From: Tetmemena sp. SeJ-2015
Taxonomy: Eukaryota; Ciliophora; Spirotrichea; Sporadotrichida; Oxytrichidae
Direction of reading: 5' to 3'
Assembly (NCBI GenBank): GCA_027382625.1
Contig: JAJKFJ010021990.1
Coordinates: 26,866 to 90,865 of the forward strand
DNA length: 64,000 nucleotides
Shown piece after piece: positions 53,304 through 64,000 of this stretch. The position numbers and the translations under genes were made by a program. Position 1 is the stretch's first letter. Each line of letters begins with the position of its first letter. The notes under the pieces are model-generated. The model did not search any database. It saw only the letters and a list, made by a program, of their open reading frames with translations, and had not been told where the DNA came from.

Positions 53304-54732
53304 ATGAAAAGAGCTTGCTGCGGTCACCTAACTCTCAAAGTTGCGGTCTTTTGTATTATGTAAATTTTTTTTTTAGTATTTTCATCATCGATATTGCTGC
53401 GCTCCTTTCTATGACAGTGCTAGCTGGCTTCCTCATTTATTTCGTGAGTAAGCCCAGTCTTGCGAGAGCTTGGATATCTAAATATCTTAAATTATATTAA
53501 TGTTATATCCGACTAAGAATCTGTTCCTCGCTAAGAAGTAACTGGTCATGCTATAGAAAGCGACAGCTACATATTTGATAAAGTTGATATTGCTCTCAAA
53601 CCTACATATTGCAGAATTAAATAAGTACAATTTACAATTTATTTAAGCAGCTTTGGTGGTTTTAGCGGCATTAGTTCAACTACCTTGAGTCGTCTAATTC
53701 ATAAACTACTTATCATATCACAAGTAATATATCTATTTATGTAGAATAAGTTTAAGAATAAGAAAAGCCAAGCTCATGTTCAAAAGGTGGTAACAAAAAA
53801 TTCACTGAATTTAATCCTCATCTAATAAGTAATATTATACTTTCAGCCCCAAAATATCAAAAAATTTTGAGTTTCCTTCTGTAAAGCTTGGACATCAAAG
53901 ACGAAACTCTAGTCATATGTGTCAAAATTGGTTCTATAAGCACTCCGTGTTTTGCTGATTATTGCTAGAAAATTTTCAATAAAAAGGTAATTTTACAGAT
54001 TTATTAAATTCCACAATTATAGTCAACGTTTATTACCAATATGCCAATTATAGATAGTTTTGAAGCTACTTCTCTAAGTTTCAGTAAAAAGACTAAAAAA
54101 AGTGGCTACTTACTGTAAAAGTTGGCTTCCTAGCCAGTAGTATGAAACGGGGCAGAAAGGATAATATTAGTCACCCTTTTAAAAGAAGATAGAATGCTTA
54201 TTGCAATTATTTTTTTAATTTTTATCGAGTTCGAATATGTGGCCTCATAGTTTCGATATTGGTATATGGCCTTTGTGACACAATTCTTATTCATATTTGG
54301 TACCCAATTAAAGAACGGATCTACCCCCTCTTTTCTATATCAATAACCTCCTTAACACTCCTTAAAAATAAACTTATCCTCCTTTTAATACTTTTATTAT
54401 AATTTTAACTGGCTCTGAGTTGGGAAATATTTTTGGACTTCTATTTCTGCCTCGTTGCTAAATCCTACTACGAAAAAACGAAGCATAAGGTGTACCGCTT
54501 AGACAAGATCCATATTTCTGCGAACCAGTCCCGCGAGGATTCAGTGAGTGAATTCAACCACGGCCAACAAACGCTCCCAAATGGAAGCCCTTCAACATAA
54601 TAAAATAACCAAAGTTCTGCTCTTCACAAAGCGAACCATGCCAATTTGCACACGAGACAACTCAGACAAGGTCACTTCTTCTCTCCAAGTGGAGAGACAC
54701 AGTGGAAGAACCACAGAATCAGGATGTAATGA
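53304..54732 (+). CDS. Four-helix membrane protein, plus strand
   Basis: ATG 53304 gives KRACCGHLTLKVAVFC and a first helix (IIDIAALLSMTVLAGFLIYF), then SKPSLARAWISKYLKLYPTK and a second hydrophobic region. After an unresolved gap (about 53690-54190) the frame continues RVRICGLIVSILVYGLCDTI, ITSLTLLKNKLILLLILLLQ and FLDFYFCLVAKSYYEKTKHK, then a hydrophilic Q/N/H-rich tail to TGA 54730-54732. Size and layout resemble the minus-strand array from 55.4 kb on, so it may be a diverged member. Function unknown. Confidence 0.6.
53357..53379 (+). other. Very short IES (pointer TAT) or 17-bp GT-AG segment
   Basis: TAT at 53357-53359 and 53377-53379; between them GTAA, a T run and AG. Excision keeps VAVFCI in frame with FIIDIAAL. 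Confidence 0.6.
53492..53508 (+). other. Eleven-base IES, pointer TTATAT
   Basis: TTATAT at 53492-53497 and 53503-53508 with five bases between; joins KYLKLY to PTKNLFLAKK. Confidence 0.8.
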
Positions 54733-55431
54733 ACTCAGCGAGGAAGACGTCAGTATTCACGGAAGTTTTATAATAGCCCCTCAATGTAAGTTCATTAGGA
54801 TTTTATAAACTACTAATTTAGAAGCTAGAACTTCACTGATTAAATGGAATGATTTTTATTTTTCCTTATGATTTTGTGAAGAAGACTTCCTTTTATAATG
54901 CAAAGCTGACTTCAGTCAGACCTGACAACAAATCTATGAAAATGAACAGAATTAAATTAAAGATATCAATATTTATAAAAATAAGGGCTGAGAATTAGAG
55001 ATGACAAACCAGATCTCGCACTATGAAAATCTTACTTACTCACTCAATCAATCGTATTTGTAACAATATTAAAAAAGTTTAAAAAAAAAAGAATCAAGAT
55101 AAGAAACCACATAACATTAAATTTTATCAATATCAAACAATCCTAGTAAAAATTTAAAAATAAATTTGAATTTTTACTCCCAAATTTATTAGCTTTTTAA
55201 GAAATTAAAAAAGGAAATTTTCAAAAAATCAAAAACCCTTTAAATTTTTTTTACAAATTATATTTTTAATTCAAAATTAAAAAAAATTATTTTTAAACAA
55301 ATCCATTTTTTACCTTTTGGAAGAATAGAGTTTTAAGGATTGATTATCTAAAGTATGAATTTGAGAAGAATATGCAAGATAGAAAAGTTGAATTTCATCA
55401 GGATTTAAATGAGATTCAGATTCAATTTTAG
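54733..55431. other. AT-rich intergenic region with damaged-looking core
   Basis: 55080-55320 consists largely of A/T runs resembling consensus failure. No gene. Confidence 0.45.
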
Positions 55432-57170
55432 CCGCCTACCTTGTTCAGACCAGAACCGATGATCAGAGGCTGTTCCTCATCAGGAGCTGCGCTATTGAGT
55501 CTGCGATCATTAGAAATTTCCATTCTCAAAGCACCAGCTCCTTGCCTCGCGTTGTTATACTCAGAGTGGCTCTCCTCTTCCTTATACTCCTCATTGTTAG
55601 GTTTTCTCTGAGGTTGTACGTCGGAAAGGTAAAGCTACTGACCTTGATTTTAATTGTTCTTAGCACTCTAGTCCATGATGTGCTAGATCATCACTTGATC
55701 CTTCAGCTTTTGAATAAAATTATCTCTTCTACATTATTCTCTCTCATTTTGAATGAGAATCTGTTGCTCATTAAGTTGCTAGCTGTAAGCCAGGAGCTAT
55801 TGATCCGAGCTTTGGAAATTAGACTACTGAGCGGGAATACCGTTCAGATTCATGCCAGCTCCTCCGAAGAACTGCTGTTGCTTTGGTGATTGTTAGCCCG
55901 AGAATTAATTTTGTTGCTAGAACTGATTAATCTGCTAAAGTGAAACCTTATTTAAAAAGATAAGAGATAGAGATAGATATAAGTATCTAATAGCTTGGTT
56001 TACTATTGAGCAGCGATGAAGGGCTGAGCCTAATGAGGAACTGCCTGCTGTGAGAGTGGTTGGTATTAGTTGGCGACCTGTGGCACGAACTGAGAATTCT
56101 GAGCTACCATGGTGTAGGCTTGAGTCTCAAAACTCTTCTCAGTCAAACCTGGCTAGTATCTCACTTGAATTCTACTATAAAAGAGGCATACGAAGATATA
56201 TAATTTCTCATTTCTATTGAATGACTCCATAGTTTTGTCCTTGAGGATAGTGAACGAGCACAACTTCGTAGTCCTTTGAGGCTTTGAAATCCAGAGAGAG
56301 ACTAATGAAGAACAAAATTGAGCTTAAAAATGCAGAGACAACCAAACCGATGTAAATACCGAAGTAAGTGTCATTACTATTGTAGTAAGGCTGGCTTCTT
56401 ATTATATATAGTAGGAGATTTAATTATAATAGGTGACATGATAAAAAATTAAACGGGCAGTTGTCAGTTGAAATCACAGATTCACTCCATGATTTGCAGC
56501 TTGTCTGATTGCTTATAAACAAATTAATATGAAATTCTCCTTTAATCATCGCATCAGCACATCTCTGTAGCGAGATATGATAATCGCACTCTCAGCAATT
56601 TCATAATCGAAGTCCTCAGGACTTTTGTCTCTTATAATTTTACTCTGAACGCTCCCACACAAAAGTTGCAAAGATAAAAACTTCTTCTAACTTCATGATG
56701 AATTGAGTGGTGTCAAATCTATTCATTTTGGGCGCACAGTCACGATTTTTCCATTTTAAATTAAACTCTAATTTAATTTTCTTTTTGATTAAATTGTAAG
56801 CTCTATTTAATTTCCCCAAGAAATGCTGCACCAGATCATGGTAAATAAGATGAAGCACATGTTGATGATATTCCAAGAGACGATCCAGCTTATCTTCTTT
56901 ACCTCACCAACTCTTCGCTTGATTCCAATGAGTTGGTAGTAAATGTTGTACAACTGAAAAGAGTAATGCCACGGGAATGACCTTAAAAATAAATGAGACA
57001 AAGAGCACAGCGTCAGTGTAGTTCCAACTCACAGCGAAGTAGAATACCAAGCACAGAATCAGAGTTGTGAAATTAATATTTCACTCACTATTAATTTAGA
57101 AAGCAAAGAAGAGGTTGGCAATTCTACAGCAGTTCCACTGAGGGATTCAAACTAATTTAATACACATAAA
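55432..57170 (-). CDS. Four-helix membrane protein with Q-rich tail (array member D)
   Basis: Minus strand, stop TGA 55432-55434. The N-terminal part reads PQWNCCRIANLFFAF, then helices LILCLVFYFAVSWNYTDAVL and WIVSWNIINMCFILFTMIW, then RDKSPEDFDYEIAESAIIIS, a further helix (GIYIGLVVSAFLSSILFFIS) and ..EVVLVHYPQGQNYGVIQ. The cytosolic tail is very Gln-rich (QQLLAYSQQLNEQQILIQNE; NNQNQGQQLYLSDVQPQRKP) and ends DEEQPLIIGSGLNKVGGQN. Two IESs in the tail are pointer-defined; those in the membrane part (near 56430-56520, 56820 and 57050) were not placed. The start codon is not certain. It is the longest member of the array; the others lack the Q-rich tail. Confidence 0.6.
55930..56015 (-). other. 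IES in array member D, pointer TAG
   Basis: On the minus strand TAG precedes TAAACC and recurs before CAGATTAATC; removal joins FIAAQQ to QINQFQQQN. Edges are approximate to a few bases. Confidence 0.65.
56174..56235 (-). other. IES in array member D, pointer ATTCAA
   Basis: ATTCAA (minus strand) at both edges; removal joins QNYGVIQ to VRYQPGLTEK. Edges are approximate to a few bases. Confidence 0.75.
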
Positions 57171-57606
57171 GAGTATTTAATTCTCGAGATCTAGGGTTGA
57201 AGCTGTCTGTTCCAAATTCTTTTTTTGGTTAATTGTTTAAGGGATAAATTAATTTTCTGTTAAAAAATAAACATTAAAATAAATTTATTTTAAGATTCCC
57301 CCATTATTTGATTATAAAAATTTATCTAATTAGGATCAAATTAGGTATTTTTTTGAAATTAATTCCCTTTAAAAAATTAAATTTAACCCAATAGTTTTTT
57401 TATAAAATTTCAAAAAAAATTTTAGTTATATTTAATTTTTTTAGTAATGAAACTACTTTTAGTAACTCTTCTTTTTTTTCTAGAAGTATTCCATAAGTAT
57501 TGTGAGAGGCAAATCTTCATTATTTAATACCTGACTTAGAGAAAATACTAGTACCCTAAGATTATTCAAATATATATCATCTCGCTGGTTATTCAGGAGA
57601 TGAAAT
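57171..57606. other. Spacer between array members, partly damaged consensus
   Basis: 57230-57470 is made of A/T runs; the last 120 bases match the 3' flanks of members B and C. Confidence 0.45.
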
Positions 57607-58384
57607 TCAGGCATCTGTATAATTAGAGTTTCTTTATGAAGGGCTTTAGAGAGTATAATTTTACTGAAGGCCTATTGTCATTTCGTTTAGGTTTTAAGAA
57701 GCGACAGGATGCTCAATACCTTTTGAAAATTTGTAGGATAGGTAAAGTTCAATAACTTAAGTGGCAAGGAAGATGATGCCTGCGATTAGAGCTGAAGCCA
57801 TTGCTCCCATAAACAAACCGTAGCCGTCGTAGATTTTCCAATAGCCCCTCCACCAGTAATTATCTTCCACATACAAAAAAAATTATCATTTTAGTGAAAA
57901 AATGTGATATCAATTTCCCAGAAAAAAAATTTAATACTTTTTTAAAAAAATATTTTATTTTTTATTGGAATGATAGAGCCGAGTATGAGCTTCCAATTTT
58001 TCAAAATTCTTTGTCTTTGGAAAATAATCGCATTTAATTGAACCACACTACAATACAACTAGAACAAGATGTGTTCAGGTAAGTAATCGTAGAAGAGGGG
58101 ATCAGTCATGTAATCGATGTATAATCAAAATAATTCAAACTCAAAGTAATTTGAATTAATTTTATGTTAATGATAGTACTATAGCCTTTAAAAGAATTTG
58201 TTGAGAAAAATAAAATTAGATTGTTTGGTTATAAGAAAATTTCTTTATTAAATTTAGAATGATAAATTGCTTTAAGTCAAAATGAGAACTAAGGTGCTGA
58301 ATAAATTAAAAATTAGAATGTGAAGAACAAGTTAAGTGGTCTTAATACGATTCTGGCAATTTTGAGCTTTACAAGACTTTCCAT
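57607..58384 (-). CDS. Four-helix membrane protein (array member A)
   Basis: Minus strand, ATG 58382-58384 to TGA 57607-57609. It opens ESLVKLKIARIVLRPLNLFF with a hydrophobic first helix, later YIDYMTDPLFYDYLPEHILF, LYCSVVQLNAIIFQRQRILK, NWKLILGSII, and near the end WWRGYWKIYDGYGLFMGAMA in a last helix, then a short hydrophilic tail rich in Asn/Gln. Member B is near-identical in layout. A stretch at 57880-57970 looks corrupted: it matches B only after allowing many A/T insertions, so that helix is unreadable. IES edges inside were not fixed. Function unknown; about four helices. Confidence 0.6.
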
Positions 58385-59750
58385 TTCTGAGTTGTATTGA
58401 AGGTATGACATTGTGGAGTTAGTTGCAATTGTTATTGAGTTGTTGAAAGGGTTTTTATGAAAGATAGGTGATGACAAGAGTTTATATAATTATATTATAG
58501 GATGAATAGAATTAAGTGATTGCAAGAATATTGTTACAAATACAACTATTTAAACACGAAGAAGCAAGCTGACTAGTATTAGCGAAGTAATAAAAAAGAT
58601 TTCAGCCTTTATTTCAAAAATTAGAGTTCATGTCAAAGTTCATAAAATGCAAACTGAGATACTTTTGTCCTCCATTTCACTTTTATTTCACTAATTTCTT
58701 AACCATTCTCTATCCATCACTATCCATATCATTAAATTATTAAGAATGCTATCTTACCATTATCAAATAGTTAGGGAGAGCAAGTTTTAAGTATTTTAAA
58801 ATATCAATAAGGAATATCGTTCGGATTCTTCTGCTGAGTTGCAGTTGCTGCTCCTTCTCAACTGGTTTGAAATCCCATTTTCATTAATCCATTACTAAAC
58901 TAATTAATCTAATTTTAATCAGCTACCTTTAAAGAATTAATCACTTTTGTATTTCAAACATTATTTAATTGATCATCTATTCCTATCTTCCCTATATTGT
59001 TACTAATAATCTAACTTTAGGAATCATCACATTAAAATAATTGATTATAGTAGGAATTTTAATTAAAATCTATTTTTAAACGAATAATTTTGAATTTTGG
59101 GGGAAAATTCTATTTTCCCCCATAAACTTTTTTGAAAAGCAAGAATTAATATGAAATTTTTTTAATTTGAAACACCTCTCAGCAAAAAAATGATCCAAAT
59201 TTTAAAACATTTAAAAATTTTTTAAAAAATTTTTTAATGAAAAAAGGGGTTAGTTTTGGTTTTGTTTTTTCGCCCAATGAGGTATTGAACATCTAAGCTT
59301 TAAAATTTTTAAACCTAATTTAGATTTTTAAAGTCAGTGCACCTAAATAAAATCTATATTTTACTATTTTTTGCTATTGAAAATATATTAAAGGCATTTT
59401 TAAAAAGTGAAATTTTTTTTTTTTAACCCAAAATTTATTAAAATGGGGTAACTAAATTTTCACTTACTTCTTGGGATAGTAAAAAATGTTTTGTAATCAA
59501 AAAATTTAAAATATTTAAAAAGCCTTTTAATTTATTTTTAAAAAAGCAAAAAATAGCTAAAAATTAGATTTTTTTTTTCAATTTAAAAGAATATTAAAAA
59601 AATTTGAAGTTTTGATGTTTCGAAAGGCCTCTTTTAATTGGAAGAATCAGATTGGAGCGAAAAATTTTCCTATAAACATATTTTTTACTTCTTTTTTTCT
59701 ATAATTTTTTCTGTCGAGGAAAGGCCCCCCCTTCAAATCTTATGTCACTT
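58385..59750. other. Spacer with damaged consensus and a transposon end
   Basis: No gene. 59040-59740 is dominated by homopolymer runs. 59713-59731 matches the end of the MITE at 7.0-7.6 kb. Confidence 0.45.
59713..59731. repeat. Partial MITE end
   Basis: GTCGAGGAAAGGC followed by a C run matches the right end of the element at 7594-7612 (GACGAGGAAAGGC, C9). The other end is not recognisable nearby. Confidence 0.55.
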
Positions 59751-59754
59751 ATAT

Positions 59755-59870
59755 TTCTTTACTGAGATCTCCAACATAAAAGTTGCAAGGATGAAAAGTT
59801 CTTAGAATTTGATGCTGAATCGAATGGTGTAATAATTATTTAAATTGGACACACTTAAACTGCAACTCAT
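59755..59870 (-). pseudogene. Fragment duplicated from array member D
   Basis: Follows 56645-56735 closely (shared AAAAGTTGCAA, a GTTCTT/CTTCTT patch and GAATGGTGT/GAGTGGTGTC) but is too short and altered to code alone. Confidence 0.55.
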
Positions 59871-60059
59871 TTATTCAATTTTAATTAAATGTCTAAAGTT
59901 ATTCTCTTTTTTATTAAATTCTCAGCTTTATCCTTTTTTAATTTAAAAAGAGGAAAATATAACTTGCTTTTACTTGAATTGTCAACGGTATACATAATTT
60001 ATTAGTTGAAATGTTTACAATTTTTTTTATTTTGAATTAATTAGTAATTGGTTTGTAAA

Positions 60060-60330
60060 TGCTATTTTAATTATCACTCAGCAGTCTGATCAATATAGTT
60101 CATGAATTAGTTATCTGTTTAGATAGATTGAATCAGTATAATTTTGTATTTTATAATAGAATTACCAGATTCATAACTTCTCAGAGAATGCAAGTGATTT
60201 ATATTTCCATAATATTTACCTTGCGAAATGATTGCATATAGAAGATAGAATTTAATTAAAAAACAACGATGATTGTTTAAACTACCAAGTAAAGTGTAGC
60301 AGGAAAATAGAGCTTGCTAAATTATCAGAT
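60060..60330. repeat. Spacer segment duplicated at about 63020-63230
   Basis: Both stretches share ATATAGTTCATGA.TTA, CTTCTCAGAG, AATAATATTTA.CTTG and end in AACGATGATT; part of the tandem-duplicated unit of the array. Confidence 0.6.
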
Positions 60331-60449
60331 TTACCCTCATTGTTCAGCAAAAATAATTAATAACTTTTAATTATCTTCATTTTCTCTTTAGATTAAAATT
60401 ATTTACCTAATTCTTTTCATTTATTAGTTTCGTAGTCACTTTATTCTCA

Positions 60450-60930
60450 CATAATGAAACACCTCCATTTACACATCTTGCTACAAACTCCAGCCCATGA
60501 AGTCACCGCTGCTGCTGCGCATATCTTCTTTTAGCTTCAAATGAACTGCTAAGAAGAGCTAAAGGATATTAAAACAACAAATTTTCTGTCAAAAATTTAA
60601 CTCTCAGGCTATACAAAATATACATTATAAAAAAAGATACTATTGGTAGATTTGAAGTCATAAACATATGTAATCATAATTTGATATTATGATTACATAA
60701 ATATTTTAATAAAAGGGTAAAGAAAATTAAAGAGGCATTTATTATGTTTTGAATAAATAGAAAACTTTCGGAGGAGGATTGCTTGCATTGATGGGGTGAG
60801 CATATTCTGTTATGGTAGCATATTTTACATCTTTGAAGTCAATTATCTAGCTTAAGAGAAAGAAGCGCCATTTTAAAAGTAGATGCCAAAATGCCCATTA
60901 GCAAATGTATTCTCTAAAAATAATAAGCAA
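60450..60930 (-). CDS. Coding fragments of a further membrane protein (array member E?)
   Basis: Minus-strand frame WAFWHLLLKWRFFLLSQIID continues FKDVKYATITEYAHPINASN and PPPKVFYLFKT, and another piece reads EDMRSSSGDFMGWSLQQDVQ to a TGA near 60450. The two pieces are separated by about 200 AT-rich bases, probably an IES. One W-rich hydrophobic helix resembles those of the array. Start and joins unresolved. Confidence 0.4.
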
Positions 60931-61910
60931 TATCATGTAGTATTAACAAAGGTACTCTTTGAAACTTTTTTTATAAATAAAAAATAAAATCTCAATTTTG
61001 TTTAATCCAAAATGAAAATTAAAAATTTTGATTAATTTAAAGAAATATTACTGGTCAACAATAGGCTTATAATCTTTTTTTTTAAAAAATATAATTAATC
61101 TTTAATAAACAGGCATATTAAGAAAATTATTTTAGCTTTGATTGAACTTTTTTTAAGTATATATTTACTTCTCAAAATTGAATATATAAATAATTGCAAT
61201 TAATAATTTGTGCCTAATATAATATTTTTTATAATTCAATTAATATAATGGATTATTTTTCATTAATTATTGAAGTGGAAAATAAATTAGATTTAGTTTA
61301 AAATTAGTTTCATTTATTTTTGTTGTTATTTTTTGCTATTCATGGATATATTTGTATTTAAGTTTGTTTTAATTAAGTGAGGGGTAAAATATTTCTTATA
61401 TTAAAAACAATTTTTGCTAATTGAGTGGAGCTGAATTTACTGACGCTTTTCATAAAATTCAAGGCCTATTGTTTAAAATACTGCATATGTAAAATATTTA
61501 AGTTTAATGAAAATTAACTTCCAAGATGTTCATTTAAGATTATAAGAATTATCATACTGAATGAGGCAAAATACTAATTATCTTTCATTTGATAAAAAAG
61601 TACTTACCTTATAAATATTAAATCAACATCAAGTCAACATAATATTCAAAATTCGAAGTAAAGAAAATTGTCAATCAATTTATATATAATAAAAAGGAGT
61701 TATTAAAGCTAATATTAGAATAATATTTAACTAAGCGAGTGGAATCTATCTTTGATGTGAATTATTACTACTCTTTTCTATGATAATTCCATAATATTGT
61801 GAAAGTCAAATCGTTTTATCTTTAATTAATATCTGAAAGAAAATAGTAGCAGACCTTTTGATTATTTAGAAATTATTGACTTATCTTGAGAGATATACAG
61901 CCTGGTAATT
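60931..61910. other. AT-rich spacer
   Basis: No coding frame; the last 170 bases match 3' flanks of members A and C. Confidence 0.5.
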
Positions 61911-62717
61911 TCAGGCCTCTGTATAGTTGGAGTTTCTTTATTAGAAGTTTGATAGGTTCTCATTTTGCGAGAGGCTAATGGTCATTTCGTTAACGTTTTA
62001 AGTAGAGGTGGAATGCTTAATGCCCTTTGAAAATTTGTATGATAGGTAGAGTTCAATAACTTAAGTGACGAGGAAGATGCTTCCTGCAATGAGTGCTGAA
62101 GCCATTGCGCCCATAAAAATACTGTAGGCGTCGTAGATTTTCCAATAGCCCTTCCACCAGTAAGTATTTTCCACATAGGTCTCCCACAAGTCTTCATCTT
62201 TCGTGATACATATAATGACTACTATCATATTGCCAATATTCACAAAATTATTAAGTAAGTTTAATTTTATATAAGCGTCTATTCTTGATTGGCGATGATA
62301 GAGCAAAGTATGAGAATCCATCTTTTCATAATTTTTTGCCTCTGGTGGAAAATAATAGCATTTAGCTAAACCAGACAGCAATAGAACTGAAATAAGATAT
62401 GCTAAGGTAAGTATTCATAGAAGAGGGGATCAGTCATATAATCCATGTATTCTCAAAATAATTAATTCTAATTAGGCATTTTAAAATATTTTATACTATA
62501 GAATAGTACTATAGCATTTAAAATATGTCGTAGAGTAATAAAAAAATGTAATGTGTTTTACTTTAAGATATATCTCTTTGTTTATTCTAGAACGGTAAAT
62601 TGCTTTAAGTCAAAATGATGATTAAGGTGCTGAATAAATTAAAAATTAGAATGTGAAGAACAAGCTGAGTGGTCTAAGTATGATTCTGGCAATTTTGAGC
62701 TTGACAAGACTTTCCAT
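61911..62717 (-). CDS. Four-helix membrane protein (array member B)
   Basis: Minus strand, ATG 62715-62717 to TGA 61911-61913, roughly 200 residues after IES removal. It opens ESLVKLKIARIILRPLSLFF, then YMDYMTDPLFYEYLPQHILF, FYCCLVQLNAIIF, RWILILCSIIAN joined to MIVVIICITKDEDLWETYVE, then NTYWWKGYWKIYDAYSIFMG and AMASALIAGSIFLVT, with a hydrophilic tail (VNEMTISLSQNENLSNFQQR). The junction in the third helix is a CAAT-pointer IES; another IES lies at about 62460-62600 between the first helix and YMDYMTDP. This is the best preserved member. Function unknown. Confidence 0.65.
62235..62305 (-). other. IES in array member B, pointer CAAT
   Basis: CAAT (minus strand) at both edges; removal joins ILCSIIAN to MIVVIICITKDED in frame. 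Edges are approximate to a few bases. Confidence 0.7.
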
Positions 62718-63687
62718 TTGTGAGTTGTGAGGAAGGTATGACATGAGGGAGTTTGGTGCTAGAGTTGTTGAGTGCGCCTTTTAAGATAGATCGTGAAGAC
62801 TGAATTAGATATTATTATATAATTATGTATGAAATTTAACTTAAGGAATCATCACTTTAACAAAAAAAATCTTAATTATTCTTTTTATTAAAAAAGGAAA
62901 AATATCTTCTTTATTTGAATTGGATCCGTACCTAAAGAGACATGTATATGTATAAATTTATATATCTATTTAAATTATGTCAGGAGAAATTAACTATCCT
63001 TTTTAAATACTATAATTATCACTTTAGTAGTCTGATCTATATAGTTCATGAGTTAACAGACTATTTTTATCTAATCAATATAATTTCCCTTTTAAAATAG
63101 AACTATCAGCATCATCACTTCTCAGAGTGCTTAAGTAATTTGTATTTCAATAATATTTATCTTGATAGATAGCATATTCTATATTAAAGATAGAATTTAT
63201 TATTTAAAAAAAAAACGATGATTAGAGATCATAATCTTAAATTTTTTTTTTTATTTTTTTTAAAAAAAATGTTTGTTCCTTTTTAAAAAAATTTAAAAAA
63301 TTAAAAAAATTACTTCTCTTTTTAAAAAAGAACAATTTGAGAAAACAAAATTTTTAAAAATTCCTAATTTAAATCTTTGAAAAAATAAGGTTAAATTATT
63401 TCAAAAATTTCTTTAAAAATATAAAAAAACCTATTTAAAATTCTAAATTTGAAAATTGCATTCAATCTTTAAAAAGGAAATAGTCGATTTAATTTTAGAA
63501 TAATATTTAGTTAAGTGCATGTGTATCTATCTTTAATGTGAGCTATTAAATATCTGGATTAGGAGTAATTCATAAGTATTGTGAAAGGAGATCATCCTAG
63601 TTGCTGCCTTTTTGACAGAATATAAATGCTTTCATATAATTATTCAAAAGCTTTCACCAGCCAGGGAAGCTATGCCAGCAGGCGAGA
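62718..63687. other. Spacer between members B and C, partly damaged
   Basis: 63020-63230 repeats 60060-60330. 63230-63470 is homopolymer-rich and looks like consensus failure. Confidence 0.45.
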
Positions 63688-64000
63688 TCAGGCCTCATTT
63701 TAAGTTAAGATTCTTTGCTCGGAGTTTTAAAGCCTGTCATTTCGCTAGAAACCAATGTTCATTTCGTTAAGGTTTAAAGTAGGAGTGGGATGCTCAATGC
63801 CCTTTGAAAATTTATAGGAGAGGTATAGTTCAATAACTTAAGTGACAAGGAAGATGCTGCATGAGATTAGCGCAGAGGCCATTCCTCCCATAAACAATCC
63901 ATAGGCATCGTAGATTTTCCAATAGCCCCGCCACCAGTAAGTATCTTCCACATACGTCTCCCATAAGCTTTCATCTTTCGTGATACATATGATGACTACA
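63688..64000 (-). CDS. Four-helix membrane protein (array member C, cut by window edge)
   Basis: Minus strand, stop TGA 63688-63690; the gene continues beyond base 64000. The visible part matches members A and B: DESLWETYVEDTYWWRGYWK, the last helix GMASALISCSIFLVT, and the tail IELYLSYKFSKGIEHPTPT. The stop is preceded by NEA as in B (NSNYTEA). No defect is visible in this portion. Confidence 0.6.

Noticed and set aside
1..64000. Reading the window with the standard genetic code, giving only short ORFs
   Set aside because: TAA/TAG occur inside conserved motifs of IFT140, the MFS carrier and the crystallin-like paralogues, exactly where Gln fits.
1..64000. tRNA, rRNA or CRISPR-like arrays
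   Set aside because: No cloverleaf-like segments, rRNA blocks or regularly spaced repeats were seen by eye; the only short periodic repeat is the 24-bp unit at 18.6-19.3 kb.

Overview
The window reads as germline (micronuclear) DNA of a spirotrich ciliate of the Oxytricha/Stylonychia/Tetmemena type. Three observations support this. (1) Genes make sense only if TAA and TAG encode glutamine and TGA alone is stop. (2) Coding regions are cut by short AT-rich segments flanked by 2-10 bp direct repeats; removing the segment plus one repeat copy restores the frame. These are IESs (internal eliminated sequences) with pointers, separating MDSs (macronuclear-destined segments). (3) A few genuine GT-AG introns coexist with them. 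The species is inferred only to group level.

Layout. 1-4.4 kb: three decayed copies of an unknown Q-rich gene family in AT-rich DNA. 4.6-14.6 kb: four tandem plus-strand paralogues of a membrane-anchored beta/gamma-crystallin-like protein, each with eight IESs at matching positions, plus a kinase fragment (6.4-6.9 kb) and a 635-bp MITE with 8-bp target duplication (7.0-7.6 kb). 15.5-16.7 kb: minus-strand multi-spanning membrane protein. 17.1-24.0 kb: minus-strand IFT140, interrupted by a 2.1-kb IES that carries a complete-looking zinc-finger gene on the other strand. 24.2-26.7 kb: MFS transporter. 27.4-29.8 kb: two related minus-strand DNA-binding-like genes whose missing SANT/Myb-like start lies inverted at 33.46 kb. 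29.9-33.2 kb: polycystin-1-like membrane region fused through a small IES to a voltage-sensor-like segment and a cyclic-nucleotide phosphodiesterase. 34.1-35.1 kb: gamma-carbonic-anhydrase-like protein. 35.2-41.2 kb: LRR/coiled-coil/EF-hand Q-rich protein. 41.5-43.3 kb: STPGR (sperm-tail PG-rich) protein. 43.4-44.7 and 45.8-47.9 kb: two related EF-hand-like proteins. 48.2-53.0 kb: long coiled-coil protein. 53.3-54.7 kb: small membrane protein. 55.4-64.0 kb: tandem minus-strand array of four-helix membrane proteins.

Many products (IFT140, STPGR protein, gamma-CA, polycystin/PDE, EF-hand and coiled-coil proteins) fit cilium, cortex or mitochondrion. Because MAC chromosomes of these ciliates are gene-sized, neighbouring genes need not be co-regulated. 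Several stretches look like damaged consensus (runs of A/T homopolymers, one-base deletions in T or A runs), so some frameshifts are probably sequence error.
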